A stretch of DNA of 64,000 bases from Liolophura sinensis. Lineage: Eukaryota; Mollusca; Polyplacophora; Chitonida; Chitonidae. The notes below the pieces were generated by a model. That model did no database searches. It saw only the letters and a list, made by a program, of their open reading frames with translations, and had not been told where the DNA came from. Shown one piece after another: positions 29,401-39,380 of this stretch. A program made the translations under genes and the position numbers. Every line of letters begins with the position of its first letter. Within the stretch, counting starts at the first letter, position 1. The stretch covers positions 45,123,385-45,187,384 of the forward strand of contig NC_088295.1 of the NCBI RefSeq assembly GCF_032854445.1, in the 5' to 3' direction.

Positions 29401-32400
29401 GTGGTTCATGTGGACAAGAAGAACAACAGCATCTCTGTGACATCAGCTGTGACCAATGTGACAGTGACATACACGATGGCCCCACTGACCAGCAAACCAT
29501 TGATGAGCTCAACGGGAGGTGGCCCGCAACAACGCATAGAGAATAAGGCAGTTAACATGGGCAAGGTTAAGCACCTTTCAGGGCAAGGTAAAGCTCATCC
29601 AAGACCTCACTCTGGTTCAGGACTTATACAGAAACCTAACCAACAAGTGGGTGGGATGAACTCCAATACACCAGATATGATGGCTGTCAACAATCTGCTG
29701 TCGTCAGTGGCATCCAATCCTCCGGCCAGCTCAAACCACGGCCAATATTCCCCATTCCACAATCTGTTCATGAGTGCTGTGGCCGAGGTGCTGGGAAAGA
29801 AAGGTGATGAGCCGCTGGAGAATCGGATGAATTTTGCCAGCGTGGTGACCTCCAACATCCCTAGTCCCGGCCCAGGGTCTGGCCTACCACCCTCCTCTAT
29901 TCATGATGTAGACAGTGATCTGGCTCTTCAGGCAAAAGCTCCTGGCTTCAAACCAGGCAGAAGTATATCTCCCCAGCAGTTTCATTCCGATTTAGACCTG
30001 AACAGAGCACCTGGCTACAAAGGAGGGATCAGTCTGAGCACGCAGTTCACCAACGACATGGACCTCTCCAGAGCTCCGGGTTATCGTGGCTGTGTACCCT
30101 CGCCAGGAATGTCGCCCCGCTCCAACACCTCCACCCCTAGTGGGACCTCACCCAGAGGCCGGCCTGCCACACCTGGGGAGCACTCTCAGACCAGCATGTC
30201 AGCAGGCTCCATATCTAGTCAGAAGGATGAATACAGTACGCCCAACCAGCCAATGACCCTACCAAAGATAGGGAGTTCACTGAATCCTAATGCCCCAGAC
30301 TTCACCGCGCGAAGCATGCCCCCATCGGGTAGCCCAATGCCTGAAGGGAGGGGCATGCCGGGATTCCCCCCTGGTCAGCCGTTCCCTAACAGTCCGGCCT
30401 CGTCTAACATCCAGCAGCTGTATCACCATCAGAACCTAAAGGCTGCAGGCCTCCTCAACCACTCGTTGTTTGCAGGAGGTATGGTGCCACCCAGCAGTTT
30501 TATTCCCCCTAACAATATGCCTGGTCCTGTGCCGGACATGGCCCACGGAAGCTCCTCTGTCAACATGAACCTGCTACAGCGCCTCACCAGCCCCGGGGGC
30601 GCCACAGGGCCAGGCCCACTGTCAGGAGGACAGATGATGCCCCGTTCCTACTCTCCACTTCACCCACCACCCACACCTCCGTCTGCCATGCCACTAGCAG
30701 GCATGCCAAGGGGTAAGTTTTGACTTGATAAGATAATGTGCATGTAACTGTATTTGAAAATTAATAACTTGACATTAGGTCTTTCAATGGTAAGGTGGAA
30801 ATGCTGAGATTTCTATACACCCACCATTAATGAAACGTAGTGTTATGGTTTGGCATTAAGTGTCTGTCTGTCTGCCTGCCTACCTACCTGTAAATTTTGC
30901 TGCATTAATACTATATCCACAGAACCACTTTGAAATTGGGATCTCATATACCAGAAGTCTATTGAATATGTCTCCCCATGGGTGTATCTTGAGATTCTGA
31001 GGTCTTGTTCTTCATATAAAGGCCATGATTGGTCAACATAATCAGGCAACACAAGCTATTCCAGATAATTTCTAAAAAAAAATTCTAAGATTTATTTTCA
31101 TCTTTAGAAGCTTTGTTTAGTTTGTATTTCAAATTTATGCAGTATGGTAAAATTCTTTGTAATTAATTTTTCAAAATGGTTTCTCCTTTGTTTTGTCAGG
31201 TGACGGTGACAACCCAGGGAACCGTAGCCCTCTAATGCCTCCCTCACCCAACACTGACCAACTGAAGGCTGTGCTAGATCATGAACGGAGGATGCAGAGA
31301 CCAATAGGGACAGAACGAGCCCAGAGAAAGGTGCCTGGCCCGGGAATAGCCAGTAACATGTCTGATTACCCGGGCATTTGGGGTGGCTTTCCTTCAGGTT
31401 AGTCTTTGTATAAATGTACATCTTGGAATAATTTCCAGATGTTCCCTTGTTGTAAGTAATCTTGTTTTGACCCTTTAGATTTTGACCTGTGATTCTGAGA
31501 AAAATTCTCCTATTATAAACATGTGAATTATTGTGGGTGGGGGGGGGGGGGAATGCTCATATTATGAAAAAGTGATGTTTTATTGAATTGTTGAGTGAAT
31601 TTCACAGTATTCCGAAATAAGGTGAAGTGTAATTTTTCCAAGTGGGGTGATGAAATTCAAACCATCTTAGAGTATGACCAGTTTCTGGTACTTCATTTAC
31701 ACATTGGCCTGTGACCAAGTTGATATATTTGTATTCAAAAACTGCACATTGATAGCCCAGCCCAATAGCTCAGTTGTTGATATTTAAAACATATTATAAT
31801 GAGGCTGTACCATAACTGGAGCTTTCTGTTTAGATCTTTGTCAAGTCTGTGGAGATTGACAATTAGGTTTATGGCCTCTACAAGCAATACCATACACCTA
31901 ATCGTTGGTATTTATGTGAAGTCAAATTTTAACTTAACATCAGCCAAATATGTAAATGCAATGAATGGTGGGTTTTTCAGATATGGAGAATGAGTGGTTG
32001 TCTAGCTCAGTTGTGAGCACATCAGTGGCAATGATCTCCTCCACAGTGCTCACCTCCTCAGGGATGACCTCTGGGGTGATGTCTGTGGGTCAGAGCAGTC
32101 GCCCCCCTCCCGAGGACAGATCTCTGAACCACCACCCTGCTGTTAGGGGTGGTTTTATGGAGGGTGGTGGTGGTGGTGGTATGGAGCGGCCCATGGAACA
32201 AGCCCTACAGGTAATCATTAATTTTTTGAAAAAGGGAATCTCCTGAAGTGGGTTGTGTAATAAAGAGGTTTTAAAAAGAAATCCCTCCCTCCCCCCCCCT
32301 CCCTAAATTGCATGTATTCCATTTAGAATGTAACGCAGACATGTGAATGGAGATTTGTGAGAAACTAACTTTAATAGCCTATGCACAAAATCTAGAGTAC

Positions 32401-33044
32401 AGAATAAGCCACCAGTCAAATAAACCTTGCATTTTCTGTTGTAGCAGAACCCAGGTCTGATGATGTCCCATACAATGTTAACAAATAACCTGAGTCATCA
32501 GTTCCCTCCCCCTCCCATGTACAGCTCGCAGAACCTGAGTGGGGACAACCTGCCCGCCATGTGGAACCCAAACCCTCAAATGAAGGTTCCAGCTTCAGAA
32601 GCGGCTGACAAACTGGTAAGGCCTTGAAGTTGGTGTAAAGTTACCTCCCTTGTATTTCTGTAATTTCGTTGGTAGCTCGGTAGCTATTAGAATGAATTCC
32701 CGCATGAGTCCTTGAATGTTACATCCCGCGTTAAACACCAATGAATTAAATAAATAAATCACAGATGTAATAAGTTTTCTATTTTTTTCCTGAAGAGATG
32801 TATTCAAGCGTGTTTTGTTGTCAGAATTTTGCGTGATTTCATTTTTATATGAAAGTGTGGAGTGTGGATGCGAGTTTATAGTGCTGTGTGACTGTGTTAA
32901 GAAGTTCTAAATGTTTTGGTGATATAGTATAATTTTGAATGCAGATATTAAGTGCTGTAAGATTTTTCGTTAGTACCTTTAAACAGTGATCACATTTGTA
33001 TTTTACAGGTGTGGAACAGTTGGAACCAGCCACAGAACATGTGA
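2477..33044 (+). CDS. ANKHD1: Ankyrin-repeat and KH-domain protein (Mask / ANKHD1 / ANKRD17 orthologue), 34 coding exons
   Basis: Exons: 2477-2659, 4451-4610, 7070-7226, 7817-7967, 9576-9723, 10341-10574, 10958-11100, 11642-11831, 12348-12538, 13148-13257, 13605-13692, 14327-14454, 15029-15172, 15734-15830, 16327-17274, 17957-18610, 19400-19545, 20094-20236, 20585-20690, 20962-21069, 21624-21799, 22212-22273, 23106-23302, 23991-24211, 24425-24552, 25079-25429, 25947-26058, 27078-27233, 27592-27738, 28956-30712, 31200-31397, 31981-32210, 32445-32615, 33009-33044. All junctions are GT-AG and all phases join, except that exon 9 lacks one base near 12416-12420. After correction the protein is about 2,723 residues, close to human ANKHD1/ANKRD17 (about 2,550-2,600). 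The start is bounded by an in-frame TAA at 2474-2476 directly before ATG 2477; a second ATG is at 2486. The family is a cytoplasmic/nuclear scaffold that acts with Yorkie/YAP in Hippo signalling and in RTK signalling and RNA regulation. One gene here corresponds to the two vertebrate paralogues. Confidence 0.95.
5929..6008 (+). mobile_element. SINE family A 3' fragment
   Basis: Matches the family tail (CATAAGTGAAATATTTTTGA, GTAAAACACCAATCAAATAA) with substitutions. The tRNA head is missing. Confidence 0.75.
6429..6548 (+). mobile_element. 5'-truncated SINE (family A), intron 2 of mask gene
   Basis: Carries the family body (GGTTTCCTCCCACCATAATG, TATAAGTGAAATATTCTTGA) and an AAATA-rich tail. 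It is flanked by a perfect 13-bp target-site duplication, ACAACTGATAATT, at 6416-6428 and 6549-6561. This shows LINE-type retrotransposition of an already truncated copy. Confidence 0.88.
10103..10149 (+). mobile_element. SINE family A tail fragment
   Basis: Only the extreme 3' end (TTCTTGAGTACGGGGTAAAA and AATA repeats) remains, in intron 5 of the mask gene. Confidence 0.65.
11368..11473 (+). mobile_element. SINE family A 3' fragment
   Basis: A diverged copy of the CCATAATG...AATATTCTTGAGTATA body with an A/T-rich tail, in intron 7 of the mask gene. Confidence 0.7.
12118..12178 (+). mobile_element. SINE family A tail fragment, strongly diverged
   Basis: ACAAGTGAAATATTCTTCAG followed by an AACACTAATCCAGTAAA tail, in intron 8 of the mask gene upstream of the triplicated acceptor. 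Confidence 0.55.
12282..12347 (+). repeat. 33-bp tandem triplication of the exon-9 acceptor of the mask gene
   Basis: Three successive 33-bp copies each end with GTAG followed by GGTGCT or its equivalent. The predicted exon starts are at 12282, 12315 and 12348, exactly 33 bp apart. The third matches the conserved exon-9 start (GAEINAQ). The two upstream copies read GANVD and GANIN in the same frame with no stop, so each acceptor would keep the frame and add 11 or 22 residues between ankyrin repeats. Confidence 0.85.
12588..12700 (+). mobile_element. tRNA-like SINE head (family C), intron 9 of mask gene
   Basis: An A-box-like TGGTGGAGCGGTTAAAGTG and a B-box GGGTTCAAACCTGG are spaced as in a tRNA. 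The cloverleaf stems do not close, so this is a SINE relic and not a tRNA gene. Confidence 0.55.
14015..14166 (+). mobile_element. SINE family A, 5'-truncated
   Basis: Contains the body from CGGCCATATGTGGAAAGG through CAACCTGCGGATG and CCTCCCACCATAATG to the AAATAAATA tail. It lies in intron 11 of the mask gene. Confidence 0.8.
15734..18486 (+). other. ANKHD1: Mask exons 14-16: inter-ankyrin spacer with coiled coil and Q-rich tract
   Basis: Exon 14 keeps the family motif PRVPVHGLN..VPPSDPD. Exon 15 (948 nt, the second-longest coding exon) includes a predicted coiled coil around EEQILQRQQILEELQKVERE, matching LKELQKVERQLQ in human ANKHD1, then low-complexity sequence rich in N, G, P and S. 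Exon 16 begins with glutamine-rich sequence (QQIQQYVIPQQQ and QQQQHQQNQ). The spacer is expected to be largely disordered apart from the helix. The exon-15 donor is GTAAGT at 17275 and is followed by degenerate copies of itself. Confidence 0.9.
17256..17662 (+). repeat. ~69-bp degenerate tandem array containing the exon-15 donor of the mask gene
   Basis: Six units start at 17256, 17325, 17394, 17463, 17523 and 17593 (spacing 69, 69, 69, 60, 70). The first unit spans the true exon end (CCACAGCTGGCAAATAGT) and donor GTAAGT at 17275. Units five and six preserve GTAAGTACC at 17542 and 17612 at the same offset, and unit four has GCAAGTACC at 17488. The shared core is CTTGACAAAT ... CCACAACT. Confidence 0.82.
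18487..23302 (+). other. ANKHD1: Mask exons 16-23: second ankyrin-repeat block
   Basis: Encodes about residues 1,200-1,555, ten repeats by comparison with human. It starts at DAQTESNHDTALTL and ends near VNQFPSDQECSRYI. It is the most conserved part of the protein: stretches such as RGANKEHRNVSDYTPLSLAA, LLLDMGSDINAQIETNRNTA and VNAPPVPSSRDTALTIAADK match vertebrate family members almost residue for residue. Exons are short (62-197 nt). Confidence 0.95.
23991..26058 (+). other. ANKHD1: Mask exons 24-27: basic helix and low-complexity linker
   Basis: Exon 24 encodes QAAEANKNATILLEQLDMEK followed by a long Lys/Arg/Glu helix (RRREKRKKKRKEKQEREKEK), a likely nuclear-localisation or RNA-contact region conserved in the family. 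Exon 25 is acidic then Pro/Thr-rich. Exon 26 is Thr-rich then basic (KKKAKSKEKD). Exon 27 encodes GDLDDFGTLPARMKISDKE. Apart from the charged helix no domain is recognised. Confidence 0.88.
25441..25527 (-). mobile_element. SINE family A 3' fragment, inverted
   Basis: The reverse complement of the TAAGTGAAATATTCTTGAGT tail with (T)n/ATTTA on the left, in intron 26 of the mask gene. Confidence 0.7.
26530..26790 (+). mobile_element. Full-length tRNA-derived SINE (family A)
   Basis: The complete element starts with a tRNA-like head: A box TGGCTCAGTTGG (26541-26552) and B box GAGTTCAAGTCC. The lineage-specific body follows, ending ATTCTTGAGGACGGCGTAAA and a poly(A) tail. It is flanked by a perfect 10-bp target-site duplication AAAAGGCCAC at 26520-26529 and 26791-26800. 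It sits in intron 27 of the mask gene and is among the least diverged copies here, suggesting recent insertion. Confidence 0.93.
27078..29045 (+). other. ANKHD1: Mask exons 28-30: KH RNA-binding domain
   Basis: Exon 28 ends with the conserved lead-in KRGPRKEEGWKEVIRK. Exon 29 encodes the KH core: VPVNAISRVIGRGGSNINAI, containing the GxxG loop GRGG, then GAHIEVEKQK and RVITIK. The third helix, QAHALITALVSDPDKELVEI, is at the start of exon 30. A single type I KH domain at about residues 1,879-1,955 is expected to bind single-stranded RNA or DNA. The GxxG loop is intact, which suggests binding is retained. Confidence 0.95.
29046..33044 (+). other. ANKHD1: Mask exons 30-34: disordered C-terminal tail
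   Basis: Exon 30 (1,757 nt) is Ser/Gly/Pro/Asn-rich. It holds the conserved patch SPFHNLFMSAVAEVLGKK, three APG(F/Y) repeats (29920-30096) and a PAM2-like motif (30274-30309). Exon 31 has the family signature RPIGTERAQRK followed by a GIW motif (YPGIWGGF). Exon 32 has a short Gly run. Exon 33 starts at a tandem acceptor (GTAGCAG), so one Gln may be optional. The last exon encodes only VWNSWNQPQNM before TGA, shorter than the vertebrate terminus. The assignment of this last exon is the least certain. Confidence 0.85.
30860..30890. repeat. (GTCT)n/(GCCT)n/(ACCT)n microsatellite
   Basis: A short compound tetranucleotide tract in the intron after exon 30 of the mask gene. Confidence 0.8.
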
Positions 33045-33409
33045 CATTGCCACGGCCTACCCTATCAGTCCACTCTCCCCACATGCCAGCCTCTCATCTA
33101 AGTACTCTTGTAGATGGGATCTTTCTTTTGGTAGTATTATGTAAGGCAATTAGCCGGGTGGGCTCAAAAGCTAATTAAAATGATTAAACAAATGGTAACA
33201 GAGACAAAAGAGGATATTCTTGTTTGTGGCTTTACACCCATATTTATATTGTGCTTTTTGAGGTCTGGATTCGACCTCATTGGGAAACTTAATCTTTAAT
33301 TTCTTTTTTCGTTTTTTTTTTCCCTCACCCTAACCTAAATGAGTGGCTGGTACAGCCAGTTGAGACCCACACAGTATATATTCTACTGTAAACAAGGTGT
33401 ATGAATAAA
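33045..33409 (+). promoter_or_regulatory. ANKHD1: Probable 3' UTR and poly(A) signal of the mask gene
   Basis: After the TGA at 33042-33044 no coding signal remains. An ATTAAA occurs near 33175 and a canonical AATAAA at 33404-33409. Which of them is used cannot be told from DNA. Confidence 0.45.
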
Positions 33410-34124
33410 CAAAAATGCTGTCATTGCAAATATAAAGCTGACTTTCTATGAGTTTTTTCTTAGTTCTGTGGCAATTATTTTCGATTAGCCCAAATAATTA
33501 CCATTCACAAAATATCAGTCTCGTTAATATTCAAAATTGAAACTAAAGTTTTTCAAACTTCAGAATCATTGTAACACCATAAATATTGTAAGTACGAATC
33601 TGATGTTAACAGAAATGCAGTAATTTGAGCTAATGTTACAGAAATACAGAAAATTCACTTGGATTTGGCTGATCGATTTTTTGTCGCCAGATATCTCTGG
33701 TATAGTCCCTTTAGTATACGTGCGTTTTGGCACAAGTAATGTTTGAATATTATTTGTAGCTTAATTTTCAATTACATGTACTGAGCATCTTGTGATTATG
33801 AGAATCTGCTTCTAAATTTGGCATTTAACTTATTTATTTGCCCAAAAAGTGAATTTTTAGAGATAACTAAAGATAATTAAAACATTAGTTTTGCTTATTT
33901 TTTTCCAGTAGGGCTTCATCTTACCTCCTGAACAAGCCTCAAAACACTTTTTAGGTTGATAGAACTCTTAGAATCGGGCATAATTTGAGTGATTGACAAA
34001 GCATACATCTGCAATGATTTCATCATTCACAATACTAAAATTTCTTTTCGTGTGGTTAAAGTGAGATTTACGCTCCCTTGTGAAGTGTGATGTTTTCTCA
34101 ATACAGATCACATCTGTCGTTGTA

Positions 34125-34215
34125 TGATTGAAATATTCTTGAAAAAAAAAAATCTTAGACCGTTGTGTAAGTGAATTATTATAGAGTACAGTGTAAAACA
34201 CCAATACAATAAATA
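34125..34215 (+). mobile_element. SINE family A fragment, diverged
   Basis: TTGAAATATTCTTGA followed by an A-run and GTGTAAAACACCAATACAAT, consistent with a decayed 3' end. Confidence 0.55.
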
Positions 34216-34430
34216 GTTTCTCGCATGAATGGCTTTGATGAAGAAACTGACAGCTCCTGAACATAAGGAAAGGTATTTCTCCATGACGTGGGATACACAA
34301 ACTTAAAATACTGCTGACTACATTACAGTACTGTATGTACGCTTCAGTTTCACTAACACAAACCACTCAAATACAAATGAAACGGTGACAGTCCTGCCTG
34401 CAGTGGCCAAGGTTAACTAAAGCTGAATGT

Positions 34431-34613
34431 TACAGGTACTATAGATTTCTAGTAGGTATTACAGATTTAGTAGGTACTACAGATTTCTAATAGGTGCTGT
34501 AGATTTAGTAGGTACTGAAGATTTAGAAGGTAGTAGGTACTAAAATTTATCATGTTCTAAAGATTAAGTAGGTACTACAGTTGTAGTAGCTTAGATTTAA
34601 TAGGTTCTGTATT
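34431..34613. repeat. Degenerate ~18-20-bp minisatellite (AGGTACTACAGATTTAGT)
   Basis: About nine imperfect units, each beginning AGGTACT or AGGTATT and followed by AGATTT, often TAG at the end. Two units are expanded. It lies outside the annotated genes. Confidence 0.8.
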
Positions 34614-37340
34614 AAATCAAATAGTGGTGTGTTCGTTTAGTCGAAAATCGATGCTAAGACAGGCTGTGAGAAATTGGACCGAGAGGCCAACAGATCGACT
34701 TGTTAAGCTGTTTGTCGCAGGTGGAAATACAGGCTAATGTTTGTATCCACTATTTTGGGATCAAACCTTCATGTAAGGTGGTTAAGCGTGTCTCGCAAAC
34801 CCGGTACTGATTTTATGCTTACTTTTGATAGCATAACCAGGTAAAGGTGTCAAAGTCTGCTCACCTTTTAATAATCCCTCTGTGGGTTGACCCATTTACG
34901 TGAGAAGACCCTTACGGAAGAGAAGGAATTTGTTTTGAATTAAAGGCCACATCGGTGGCTCCTTACACAGAAGTATTTATGAAGATAGTCATCTTGAAAG
35001 TTCCAAACTTGATGCCACATGTCTGGTTTCTGTGCTTTTCGTGGAGATTTCGTCACTGATCTCATAAACGTGTAGGCGATGTTGATTATAACTACTCTGA
35101 CAAAAATGCAAGCTACCACCATCCATAAACATTTTATGGAATACAACGTTAAACACAAATTAGAGAATCCGCGCACTGTTGATGGCAGTCTTAACGTTCG
35201 TTGAATATCACTCTGCTACTAGTTTGGTATGTGTACATCACCTGTGTGGAAGGTTGTCAATAACGTGCCAAAGGTCGGTGGTTTACACTGGGCATTCTGG
35301 TTTCATCCACCGGTGAAACGTTAAACATCTAGCCTATTAAAGCAAATAGAAAGTAAAAGCTGGTAAAAGTTAAGATAGAAGAAAGAAAGAGAAGAAAATA
35401 GTCGATATAAACGACTAAAGACGTTCACAAATAACAGTGATAGCATTTAACACGTTTTACCACGGTGGTTACACAATCAACTTAAATAGTTTTGTAGAAT
35501 CGAGCCATGTGCATAAGAATGAAAATAATCCTGGAGCAACCATCACAGAACGAGAAGACGAGTTTGGGATTCAATCCCGATCATGGAATGGTACTTCCCC
35601 TAACTGGACTTTCCACATAAGAGGGGTTGTTGGTTAAACTGTTTGGTGCGTTTCGGTGTGTGATTTGAGTGAGGCAGCATCGTGTATATATATGTTCGCA
35701 TGGTAAAAAAAAAAAAAATATTTCAAGGAGATACTGGCGTGCTGGAACCAAACTGTCCAAAATGTACATTACAGTACTGAGTTCGGGGTGTACCTACCTC
35801 TATATGGGTTTGAAACGGCATGATACATGTGATTAATTATGCAGCAATTATGGGTATACTCTTTATACGCTGTGAAGGATGCTTTGTGTATAGTATGGGT
35901 TTAAGGTAATCAGTCTATCCTTGTGTCTGTAGACTCTAAACTGCACTTCTGTATCAGTATTGACTAGCAAAATGTTAGCGCAGTACCACGTGAGAAATGC
36001 TGATTTAATTTTTCTCGATCCTGTTTATTATTAGTTACCTGTCATTGTAGTTTATGTAATATGCACGTCTACAGATCCGCTTCGAGATAAAATTATTCTA
36101 GGATAGAATGACATTTATAAAGGAAATTTTTTTAAAAAATCTTAAACTCAGTAACTCAACACCATCTAGAAAATACATTAACGACAATAGATTGTATAAA
36201 TGATATAAATGTGTATAGACTTTACGCATGAGAATAAAACTTTCAGACGGCAAGGCTAAACCAGATAGTCTGTGAAATACTATGATATGTAGTCGTAATA
36301 AATATAACCGACCAAATGAAGGATTTTGTCAACGAAGAATTAAGATACACAATGAAAATGTTGATTGTGTTACGAATAATATTATTACGCTTTAATTTTC
36401 ACCGCCACAAAATATTGATGCTAGTCACATCAATTCGCACAGTTCATTTACAGATTTGGTCTGGTGTATTAGATTAAATCTTAAATCAGCTTAAGCGGGA
36501 GGTAACAACTTACACATATACGGTTGTACGTCTGCATGCACATGTACATCTAGGCTACGTGCATTCTGCAAGAACATTTTGCAACTGATGAGAAACCCAT
36601 TTTGTTGGTCAAGAAATCTAAAAGCCAGGGAGTGGTGAGGCCTAAAAGAGAAGTGCTATCCTCTGTGATCTTGCTGGGAGTCATATAATACACACGTAGA
36701 GAATGTCAACAATTTATCATCCCTGTCTCAACACTAATGGTATATACCTTGAGGCTTCTTTAAGGTCCTTGTCAGATAACTTCAAATATATTGTTTTCAA
36801 AATGAGGCATCGTGCATGAAATAATACCTAACTCTGTACTGTATCGGTCGTCACGACGTGAAGTCATTTACAGTGAGTGAATGGTTGGGGGAGAGGCTGA
36901 CCTTTTATATGGCCAGGGCGTGGTGACATTTTAACTTACAGTGTCACTTGTCTGCGATTTCACTCGCATGCAGCTGTATATAGTAGTAAGTTCTAAAGGG
37001 TAGATGTTTTTTTTCTGTGTCATTTCAGATTTTTTAAAAAGAAATACCCACAGCTTGGAGCCAGTTTCATGAACCCGATAAAGAGATATCTTCTTTTAAA
37101 TATTGGACAATTCTTTTTGTCAGTTCTTTTCCCTGAGGATAATTTATAGCTCTCTCAAAACTTTTACAGTTTCTTTCTTTGAAGATAATACCTTTTGCCC
37201 TCACGATAACAATATTCGTTTTTACAAGGTAAGATATTACTTTAATAACTTTTTCTACTAATGTAATATCTGGCCGTCCCTCATGAAGAATATATATCAT
37301 CTTCACTTACATTATCATATAGTTGTACTGTAGTGAAGTA

Positions 37341-37520
37341 CCCATGAGTAGCAGTTGTCTAGTGGTTAGAGGCGCTTGCATTTTCAATCACACAAGGTAC
37401 GGGTTCAAACCCAGCCTTGGACAGATAAGTTGTAAGTCCCACTACTCTCACTGCTTATAAGGCATCGGTGATAAAAACGCTCGTGTGGCCGTTAAGGACC
37501 ACTTGTCTTAAACAGATACA
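37341..37520 (+). mobile_element. tRNA-derived SINE (family C)
   Basis: A-box-like TAGTGGTTAGAGGCGC and B-box GGGTTCAAACCCAGC are in tRNA spacing, followed by a non-tRNA body. The acceptor stem does not pair, so this is not a tRNA gene. The 3' limit is uncertain. Confidence 0.55.
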
Positions 37521-37789
37521 AAATCGACACTGATTGGCTGATAGTGGGGAAAGGGTTCCTTGGGTTAAATCTTGCAGCCTTGGTCACGTTTGAATAAATG
37601 TACCACACCAGTACCTAAAATTCAGCTTACACAAGGCACAATCTGGACTTGCCTATCTCTCGTACAACCCAGTCAGAAACGATTCTCAATAGTCGCGGGT
37701 TTATGCCGAGATCTCGAAAACTCCACTCATAAAACTGACCACAATAGTCAGTAAAATCGTTTTTAATTTTTAAACATTTCATTTAATCG

Positions 37790-37845
37790 CAATAAATGAA
37801 AAATTCTTGAGTATGACATTATGTAAGAATCAAATAAATTAGTGA
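37790..37845 (+). mobile_element. SINE family A tail fragment
   Basis: A diverged AAATTCTTGAGTATGACATT plus AATCAAATAAATT tail. Confidence 0.5.
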
Positions 37846-37939
37846 AGTAATGATGAATATGCATGTTGATAAAAACATATGAGTGGAAATTTGACGAGTA
37901 TTCCGTTCCACTAATAGTCTCAGTCTTAATTTGGTTCTT

Positions 37940-38186
37940 GGGGCACCCGTGGCTCATTTGGTTAGCGCGCTAGCTGCAGCGTAATGATCCAGGAGCCTCT
38001 CGTCAATGCGGTCGCTGTGTTCAAGTCTAGTTCATGCTGGCTTCCTCTGTCAGCAACTTGCCAATGGTCGTGGGTTTGCGCTGGGCTCTGCCCGGTTTCC
38101 TCCCACCATAATACTGGCCGCGGTCGTATAAGTGAAATATTCTTGAGTGCGGCTTAAAACACCAATCAAATAAATAAACAATAAAT
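37940..38186 (+). mobile_element. Full-length SINE (family A)
   Basis: A tRNA-like head (GTGGCTCATTTGGTTAGCGC), complete body and AAATAAATAA tail. It is flanked by a perfect 12-bp target-site duplication AATTTGGTTCTT at 37928-37939 and 38187-38198. Relative to the 26.5-kb copy it lacks about 15 bases before the CAACTTGC block. Confidence 0.92.
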
Positions 38187-39372
38187 AATTTGGTTCTTAA
38201 TACTACGCATGCTCAGTATACTTTTACATTTGGTGAGTATTATCTATCAGGACTGGGATAACAAAGGGTCCCCTGATTTGTACGCTGTATAGGCTTCTCT
38301 ACAGTTTTTGTCATGTTTTTGTTGTGTATGTATACAATATTGTATATAAATATATGCCAACTAGAAAACATTTTTACGCTTTTGCAACATTTTTTTTTAT
38401 TGTAAATTCTGACCGTGTATAAATAACAGATTAACAAACAATTGCTCAAGAGATCAAAGCTTGATAACCAGCTGAAATGACATACAGAGTTCCTACAGAC
38501 ATAAATTGATTTGTTTAAGGAGAGCATTTTTACGTCGAGAAAGTAGTTCCTTTTTCCTACGTCCCTAAATTAATCTATACGAGGACCTTTCATGCGTACA
38601 AGACGAGAAACAGAGACGTAGTTATTCATTAGACATAGATAAATAATGATATAATATAGGCCTGTAATGTTTTGTTTCTGAAGAGTTAATATTTGGTGAA
38701 TAACACGTGGAAGAAAAAAGCAAACAGCGTTTGCAGCTTAACTTAGCTGTATGTTCCAGAAGAAACTAAATAACATAAAACAGAAAATAAATAGTAATAA
38801 TAATAATAATTATAATAATAAAAATATAAAAAAACCCAACCCCCTCTCCCAAGACTTCTATGGGAATTAAAACTGACGTGACTGTTTTTTTTTTTTAACT
38901 GAAACGAGTGGCTTTCATTTGACGGAACATATAGCTCGCATTCAAATCCGCGTAACATCATGTTTTGCTTTGAAAACAACAACATGTTAGAATCTGGTCA
39001 TCGTGGAAAGTACAACCTAGCCAGTTACAGCGATAGTGTTGTTGCTATATATAGCTAGTGATGTCAGACTGAAGTACATAATATATCCATTTTCTCTTAC
39101 GAACCAGAATTGTCGGGAAAAGAAACATCACTTACCTTCCTGCCAATCTTTGATTGTACGTTTTCAGCACGATAACAAAGTATTAGCCAGCAAAGGTTGA
39201 AACCTGACAACATCGGTATTTTGCATTATCTATAACAAAGAACTGACTGTAGTACCAGTAATGGCTGACGTGTCCCCTCAATAAGCCTAAAAGGTCGGGG
39301 CGGTTTCGAGGAAAACAAAAACAAGGTGTAGGGGGAAACATGCATGCTGAATTGCATGTGTATCGGTATTGT

Positions 39373-39380
39373 TATAAAAG
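39373..39380 (+). promoter_or_regulatory. TATA box of the ZP-domain gene
   Basis: TATAAAAG lies about 30 bp upstream of an initiator-like TCTGACA near 39403. A short non-coding first exon would run to the donor GAG|GTAAGT at 39443/39444, followed by an intron to the acceptor CCCCAG at 39990. The neighbouring paralogue has the same arrangement, which supports both. Confidence 0.7.

Larger units (their letters stand above)
33410..39370. other. Intergenic region with SINE remnants
   Basis: No exon with conserved coding content was found on either strand. It holds SINE fragments, a GGTACTACAG-type minisatellite (34431-34613), a tRNA-like element near 37345, one full SINE (37940-38186) and a short (TAA)n tract near 38796-38822. 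Stretches between these, for example 35.2-37.3 kb, show nothing recognisable. Confidence 0.5.

Noticed and set aside
33009-33178. Longer alternative C-terminus of Mask in another frame (PHMPASHL, faintly like the vertebrate PHIGNMHL)
   Set aside because: The phase-consistent frame stops at TGA 33042. The other frame would need a different donor phase from exon 33.
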